7,696 bases of DNA from Candidatus Brocadiaceae bacterium (GTDB taxonomy: Bacteria; Planctomycetota; Brocadiia; SM23-32), in the NCBI GenBank assembly GCA_003551785.1, contig PUNP01000732.1, positions 1 to 7,696 of the forward strand, in the 5' to 3' direction. Of the stretch, positions 5,218 through 7,696 are shown in pieces (position 1 is the first letter of the stretch; each line of letters starts with the position of its first letter). The notes beneath the pieces are model-generated. The model had not been told where the DNA came from, searched no databases, and worked only from the letters and a program-made list of their open reading frames with translations. The position numbers and the translations under genes are program-made.

Positions 5218-6246
5218 ATGAAGACCACCTCATGGGGCATTCTCGGCGCTGCCCGGATCGCGAAAAAGCGTCTTGTACCGGCCCTTGCCGCAAGCAACCA
5301 TTGCCGCGCATACGCTATAGCCTCAAGGGATGCTTCCCGCGCCCGTGAGGCAGCCGATGAGCTCGGGATACCTGTTTCATACGGCTCGTACGAGGAACTT
5401 CTCGCCGACGATACCGTCGACATTATTTACAATCCGCTTCCCAACACCATGCACGTCGACTGGTCCATTCGCGCCCTCGAGGCAGGGAAGCACGTGCTCT
5501 GCGAAAAACCGATCGCTTCCGACAGCGGCGAAGTGCGGCGCCTTCTTGCCGCGCGGGACCGCAGCGGGAAAACCGTGGTCGAGGCGTTCATGGTGCGCTT
5601 TCACCCGCAATGGTGGCGGGTTATGGAGCTCCTCGCTGAAGGGCGTATCGGTACCCTTACTTCGTTTCACGGTCATTTCAGTTACATGAATACCGATGAG
5701 TCAAACATTCGAAATCGTACCGACGTCGACGGCGGCGCGCTTCTGGATATCGGCTGTTACATGGTCACATTCTCGCGGCTTGTTTTCGGCGGTGAACCAC
5801 GGTCGGTTCAGGCGCTTGTAAATCGTGACCCGGATTTCGGCACCGACTGTCTCACAAGCGCGCTTCTCGAGTATCCGCCACGCGGAGAGCAGCCGGGCGG
5901 GCACGCCACCTTTACTGCATCCACGCAACAGGTGCCGCATCAGGTGGTACAGCTTGTCGGCACGGAAGGCCGGATCGAGGTGGACGTGCCGGTTAATATT
6001 ACCGAGGACATGCCCGGGCGAATCCGGATTGACGACGGAAGCGCGCTCGACCGCTCGGGGGTGAGCGTTGAGGAGATTCAGGGAGCCGACCAGTTCACGC
6101 TTCAGGCGGACGCTTTCGCCGAGTGCTCGGTCGGCGGGGCGCCGCCGGAGTGGCCGCTCGAGGATGCGGTAGCCAACGCGGCGGTAATCGAGGCGATTTT
6201 CCGCAGCGCAGAGGAAGGGCGCGCAGTTACTCTTTCGGGCGTCTGA
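5218..6246 (+). CDS. Gfo/Idh/MocA-family NAD(P)-dependent oxidoreductase
   Basis: This is a soluble sugar- or diol-type dehydrogenase of the glucose-fructose oxidoreductase/inositol dehydrogenase/MocA family; the substrate cannot be read from sequence. The 342 residues begin with the Rossmann fingerprint GILGAARIA (7-15). They continue with a YNPLPNTMHVDW segment (71-82) and the family signature CEKPIA (95-100), whose Lys97 is the catalytic-type lysine. The C-terminal half carries GGALLDIGCY (172-181), with Asp177 and Tyr181 at positions matching active-site residues of dimeric dihydrodiol dehydrogenase and related D-xylose dehydrogenases. Length is normal. The ATG at 5218 is the only start that keeps the Rossmann motif near the N-terminus, yet it has no Shine-Dalgarno. 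The gene lies 111 bp after rnfC with its own promoter, so a functional tie to Rnf is not implied. Confidence 0.92.
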   Translation: MKTTSWGILGAARIAKKRLVPALAASNHCRAYAIASRDASRAREAADELGIPVSYGSYEELLADDTVDIIYNPLPNTMHVDWSIRALEAGKHVLCEKPIASDSGEVRRLLAARDRSGKTVVEAFMVRFHPQWWRVMELLAEGRIGTLTSFHGHFSYMNTDESNIRNRTDVDGGALLDIGCYMVTFSRLVFGGEPRSVQALVNRDPDFGTDCLTSALLEYPPRGEQPGGHATFTASTQQVPHQVVQLVGTEGRIEVDVPVNITEDMPGRIRIDDGSALDRSGVSVEEIQGADQFTLQADAFAECSVGGAPPEWPLEDAVANAAVIEAIFRSAEEGRAVTLSGV

Positions 6247-6260
6247 GGGTTCAGCGCTCG

Positions 6261-6289
6261 TTTACAGACGTCGGGCCTGTGTATAGTAT
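6261..6289 (+). promoter_or_regulatory. Predicted promoter of the GAF-domain gene
   Basis: TTTACA (6261-6266) and TAGTAT (6284-6289) are separated by 17 bp; TATAGT at 6282-6287 is an alternative -10 with a 15-bp spacer. Transcription would start near 6295, very close to the AGAAGG ribosome binding site (6295-6300). The -35 hexamer is the same as that proposed for the preceding gene. Confidence 0.45.
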
Positions 6290-6309
6290 TACGCAGAAGG
6301 TAAACAAGT

Positions 6310-7404
6310 ATGAAACCTGCACTATTTCCTCCGAATGAGGATTCTCGGCTGCAGGAGCTGTATTCCTACGGCATTCTCGATACCGGGATCGACGAGGATT
6401 TCGAGGCGGTTCTCGATCTCCTGCTGGCGGCCACCGGAGCCGGTATGGCGACAATCAGTCTTGTCGATGCCGACCGGCAGTGGGTTAAAGCCGGTCGAAA
6501 CGTGGAAGCCGGCGAGTGGCCGAGGGATGCATCGTTCGCTGCATCCGGGATTCTCTCCGACGAGCTGTTTATTGTTGAGGACGCCTTACATGACCGGCGT
6601 TTCGAGAAATCGCCGTTCGTTACAGGCCCGCCGTACGTGCGGTTTTATGCCGGCGCCCCGCTTATCACCGAGCGGGGTTATAGAATCGGCATGCTCGCCA
6701 TAATGGACAGTAAGCCCCGTACAATTGACGATTATGGCAAGGAATCCCTTTTCATCCTCTCAGGCATGACGGTTAATCTGCTCGAGCTTCGCCGTCAGCG
6801 GCGACGGAATTCGCAGTTGCGGCAGGCGCTCGAACACCGTGAACGGAACACTCTGCAGACCCTGTCGAGTCTCCTGAATATCTATGCAGAGAACTCCGGC
6901 TCGACCGGACTCGAGAACTTCAACTGGATAAAGAGTGTTCGTGACCGTTTAAACGCAACGAGCTGCATGCTCGGCCATGTAAACGAAAGCCTCGGCGCCA
7001 CAGCGCTCTCGTCGGCGTATCAGCTGCCGATTATACTTCGGGATATGCTTCTTTCCACAGAATCCTATACGGATGTCCACGAGGTCCTCGATTTCGAGTG
7101 CGATCAGTGTCGTGTGGCATTCGCAGTCGCCGACCCGCTCCTGCTCCTGCTGTATGAGGCGTTGACGCTCGCTGTCGACGCGGGAGTCAGAGGGAGACTC
7201 GGTGTGCGCTGCAGAGGCGCGGGGGGTAGCGTCCTGCCGGCGATTTCGTTTGCTGGTGACGAGCAGATCGCCGAGCGCATTACCGGTGATCTCAGATTCG
7301 CACTGCTCGAAACCCTTGCGGCCCGGCTTTCGGCAAGCGTCGTTATGCGGTCCGACGCCGGTACGGTCACGATTATCTGCGCTCCCGTGCCGATCGCCCG
7401 CTGA
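6310..7404 (+). CDS. GAF-domain protein with HisKA_2-like helix and degenerate ATPase domain
   Basis: This looks like a cytosolic signalling protein with no membrane segment or signal peptide. Residues about 5-165 form a GAF sensor domain of the type found at the start of many kinases and cyclases: RLQELYSYGILDT, ISLVDADRQWVKA, a PRDASFAASGIL segment, VEDALHDRRFEKSPFV and VRFYAGAPL. A HisKA_2/HWE-like helix follows, with EHRERNTLQTLSSLLNIY (175-192) matching the H-R-x-x-N-x-L-Q phosphoacceptor signature, so His176 is the candidate site. The C-terminal part (about 235-360) has the length of a histidine-kinase ATPase domain, but the expected N-box, DxGxG and GLGL boxes are not recognisable: the N-box region reads LYEALTLAVDAG. 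Kinase activity is thus doubtful; it may act as a phosphotransfer or scaffold protein. AGAAGG nine bases upstream supports the start. No response regulator lies next to it. Confidence 0.82.
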   Translation: MKPALFPPNEDSRLQELYSYGILDTGIDEDFEAVLDLLLAATGAGMATISLVDADRQWVKAGRNVEAGEWPRDASFAASGILSDELFIVEDALHDRRFEKSPFVTGPPYVRFYAGAPLITERGYRIGMLAIMDSKPRTIDDYGKESLFILSGMTVNLLELRRQRRRNSQLRQALEHRERNTLQTLSSLLNIYAENSGSTGLENFNWIKSVRDRLNATSCMLGHVNESLGATALSSAYQLPIILRDMLLSTESYTDVHEVLDFECDQCRVAFAVADPLLLLLYEALTLAVDAGVRGRLGVRCRGAGGSVLPAISFAGDEQIAERITGDLRFALLETLAARLSASVVMRSDAGTVTIICAPVPIAR

Positions 7405-7487
7405 CGCCTTCGACGTTTCGCGGCCAGGCGCCAAGCGATTTGCCTGTTTTCCCCGGTCGGTTGTACTCTGAGCCTCGAGGGAGAAAC

Positions 7488-7696
7488 TATATGGAATCGA
7501 ACCTTCTGATAACGATCCGGAAGCCGCAGGCGGGCGAGATGGTAGAAATAGCTCGAACGCGGCATGCAAAGCGCCTCCAGCAGCTCTACGACCCTGTATG
7601 TGGCTCTCAGGGCATCAATCAGCAGGGTCTTCTCGCGATTGGTGAGATCGCGCGGATTGATGCCCCGGTCTTTTTGCAGCAGCTCATTGGCTTTGA
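7488..7696 (-). pseudogene. IS3-family transposase fragment (orfB N-terminal region), cut at the window edge
   Basis: Read on the minus strand from 7694, about 69 codons resemble the region around the start of an IS3-family (IS150-like) transposase orfB. They include INPRDLTNREKTLLIDALR, ELLEALCMPRSSYFYH and ARLRLPDRYQKVRFHI, the HTH_21-type segment that precedes the DDE integrase core. Similarity ends at about 7488, where the family would continue with REIF-like sequence. Here the frame runs on to a stop near 7104 through sequence antisense to the GAF gene that looks like nothing in the family. The catalytic DDE domain is therefore absent. The 5' part lies outside the window. It is either a truncated IS remnant or a contig mis-join at a repeated element. 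On the plus strand an ATG at 7491 opens a frame through the same DNA, which I regard as antisense. Confidence 0.8.

Noticed and set aside
7491..7696. Plus-strand gene starting at ATG 7491
   Set aside because: The frame runs antisense through clear IS3 transposase sequence and its product resembles nothing known; only the start signal is notable.

Overview
This is a GC-rich bacterial window with all intact genes on the plus strand. Its core is a five-gene Rnf-type electron-transport operon (rnfD-rnfG-rnfE-rnfA-rnfC, 681-5106). A Gfo/Idh/MocA-family oxidoreductase (5218-6246) and a cytosolic GAF-domain protein with a degenerate sensor-kinase module (6310-7404) follow. Both edges hold broken genes joined to unrelated DNA. 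At the left, a perfect 101-bp tandem duplication (20-221) runs straight into the last 59 codons of an aldo/keto reductase. At the right, a minus-strand IS3-family transposase fragment stops at about 7488. No marker gene identifies the host. The exported part of RnfG is strongly acidic, which suits a halophilic or alkaliphilic anaerobe. A spirochaete is my best guess, with low confidence.

Layout: 1-221, 101-bp repeats, each carrying a consensus -10 promoter. 222-401, aldo/keto reductase remnant. 402-680, non-coding, with a short degenerate direct repeat, a 12-bp palindrome, a good sigma70-like promoter and an inverted-repeat operator just downstream of the predicted transcription start. 681-5106, tightly packed rnf operon with good ribosome binding sites. 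5107-5217, short gap with a promoter that appears to give a leaderless mRNA. 5218-6246, oxidoreductase. 6247-6309, promoter region. 6310-7404, GAF protein. 7405-7487, non-coding. 7488-7696, IS3 remnant.

The most interesting content is the Rnf complex, which departs from the textbook form in several ways. (i) No rnfB is present and rnfC comes last. (ii) RnfA and RnfE lack all four cysteines that hold the intramembrane [2Fe-2S] cluster in Rnf and Nqr. (iii) RnfG is a tandem duplication with two FMN-binding domains, each with a perfect covalent flavinylation motif. (iv) The glycine-rich NADH/FMN loop of RnfC is altered. RnfB and the RnfA/E cluster form one arm of the canonical path (ferredoxin to RnfB to [2Fe-2S] to RnfG), so their joint absence is coherent. 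My inference is a derived Rnf that takes electrons from NADH at RnfC, passes them through RnfD flavins and delivers them to a two-flavin RnfG outside the membrane, without the ferredoxin arm. That is a hypothesis from sequence, not a demonstrated function.
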